The position numbers were made by a program, and so were the translations under genes. The notes beneath the pieces are model-generated. The model had not been told where the DNA came from. It ran no database searches and was given only the letters and a program-made list of their open reading frames with translations. Positions 6,191-6,254 of a stretch of 6,254 bases of DNA are shown here, piece by piece. The stretch is from an uncultured Verrucomicrobiota bacterium (GTDB lineage Bacteria > Verrucomicrobiota > Kiritimatiellia > RFP12 > UBA1067): the NCBI GenBank assembly GCA_945483525.1, contig CALYRV010000088.1, positions 1 through 6,254 of the forward strand, in the 5' to 3' direction. Every line of letters begins with the position of its first letter. Positions within the stretch are counted from its first letter, which is position 1.

Positions 6191-6227
6191 TTATCCCACT
6201 TTTCTGGGGTAATTTATCCCAGTTTTC
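6191..6227. repeat. Cluster of three TGGGATA-type boxes, likely transcription factor site
   Basis: Seen in sequence: TTATCCCACTTTTC (6191-6204) and TTATCCCAGTTTTC (6214-6227) are direct repeats with 13 of 14 identical bases and a 23-bp period, about two helical turns. A third copy, TGGGGTA (6205-6211), lies between them in the opposite orientation and pairs with TATCCCA (6215-6221) as an inverted repeat with one mismatch. The cluster sits about 56 to 92 bp upstream of the predicted transcription start, where activators often bind. I infer an operator for a regulator encoded elsewhere. Confidence 0.45.
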
Positions 6228-6254
6228 AAAAAAGCCCAATAAAACCCTATGAAA

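Noticed and set aside
6249..6254. ATG at the right edge that might start a divergent plus-strand gene
   Set aside because: Only two codons are visible and there is no Shine-Dalgarno site before it.

Overview
The window holds three complete genes, all on the minus strand, in the order (by transcription) of a large exported NodB-like polysaccharide deacetylase (6021 to 3544), an exported two-domain enzyme with a GH5 glycoside hydrolase fused to a CE4/NodB deacetylase (3296 to 1476), and the ribosome-assembly GTPase Der (1454 to 108). The sequence is moderately GC-rich, Shine-Dalgarno sites precede the two exported genes, and both of those proteins look secreted. This suggests a polysaccharide-degrading bacterium. 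The style of multi-domain secreted deacetylases would fit the Planctomycetota-Verrucomicrobiota-Kiritimatiellota group, but that is an inference from gene style only; a Der phylogeny would settle it.

Layout from right to left. Positions 6254 to 6022 are an AT-richer regulatory region. It has three copies of a TGGGATA-type box, then a sigma70-like promoter (TTGAAG, 18 bp, TATAAT), then an untranslated leader with two overlapping, mutually exclusive hairpins, and a strong AGGAGG site. The 825-codon deacetylase follows. After its stop lies a 247-bp gap (3543 to 3297) that is not empty. It carries a second promoter-like sequence (TTGAGA, 17 bp, AATAAT) overlapping the stop codon, and then a 75-codon open stretch that reads like the C-terminal tail of a lost protein but has no credible start. 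This stretch ends inside the ribosome binding site of the GH5-CE4 gene. The GH5-CE4 gene ends 21 bp before der, and that gap contains an extended -10 promoter so close to the der ATG that der would be leaderless or nearly so. A hairpin plus U-tract after der probably ends transcription.

How the genes may work together: the two secreted proteins probably act on the same acetylated (or N-acetylated) polysaccharide, with the GH5 domain cutting the backbone and the NodB domains removing acetyl groups. Substrate cannot be read from the sequence. der is a housekeeping gene that happens to be downstream and seems to have its own promoter. I see no RNA genes, CRISPR arrays, insertion sequences or phage genes. 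The most unusual points are the GH5-CE4 fusion, the divergent large deacetylase with a cysteine-rich tail, the decayed coding segment between them, the QKWD G4 motif in the second GTPase domain of Der, and the leaderless der promoter.
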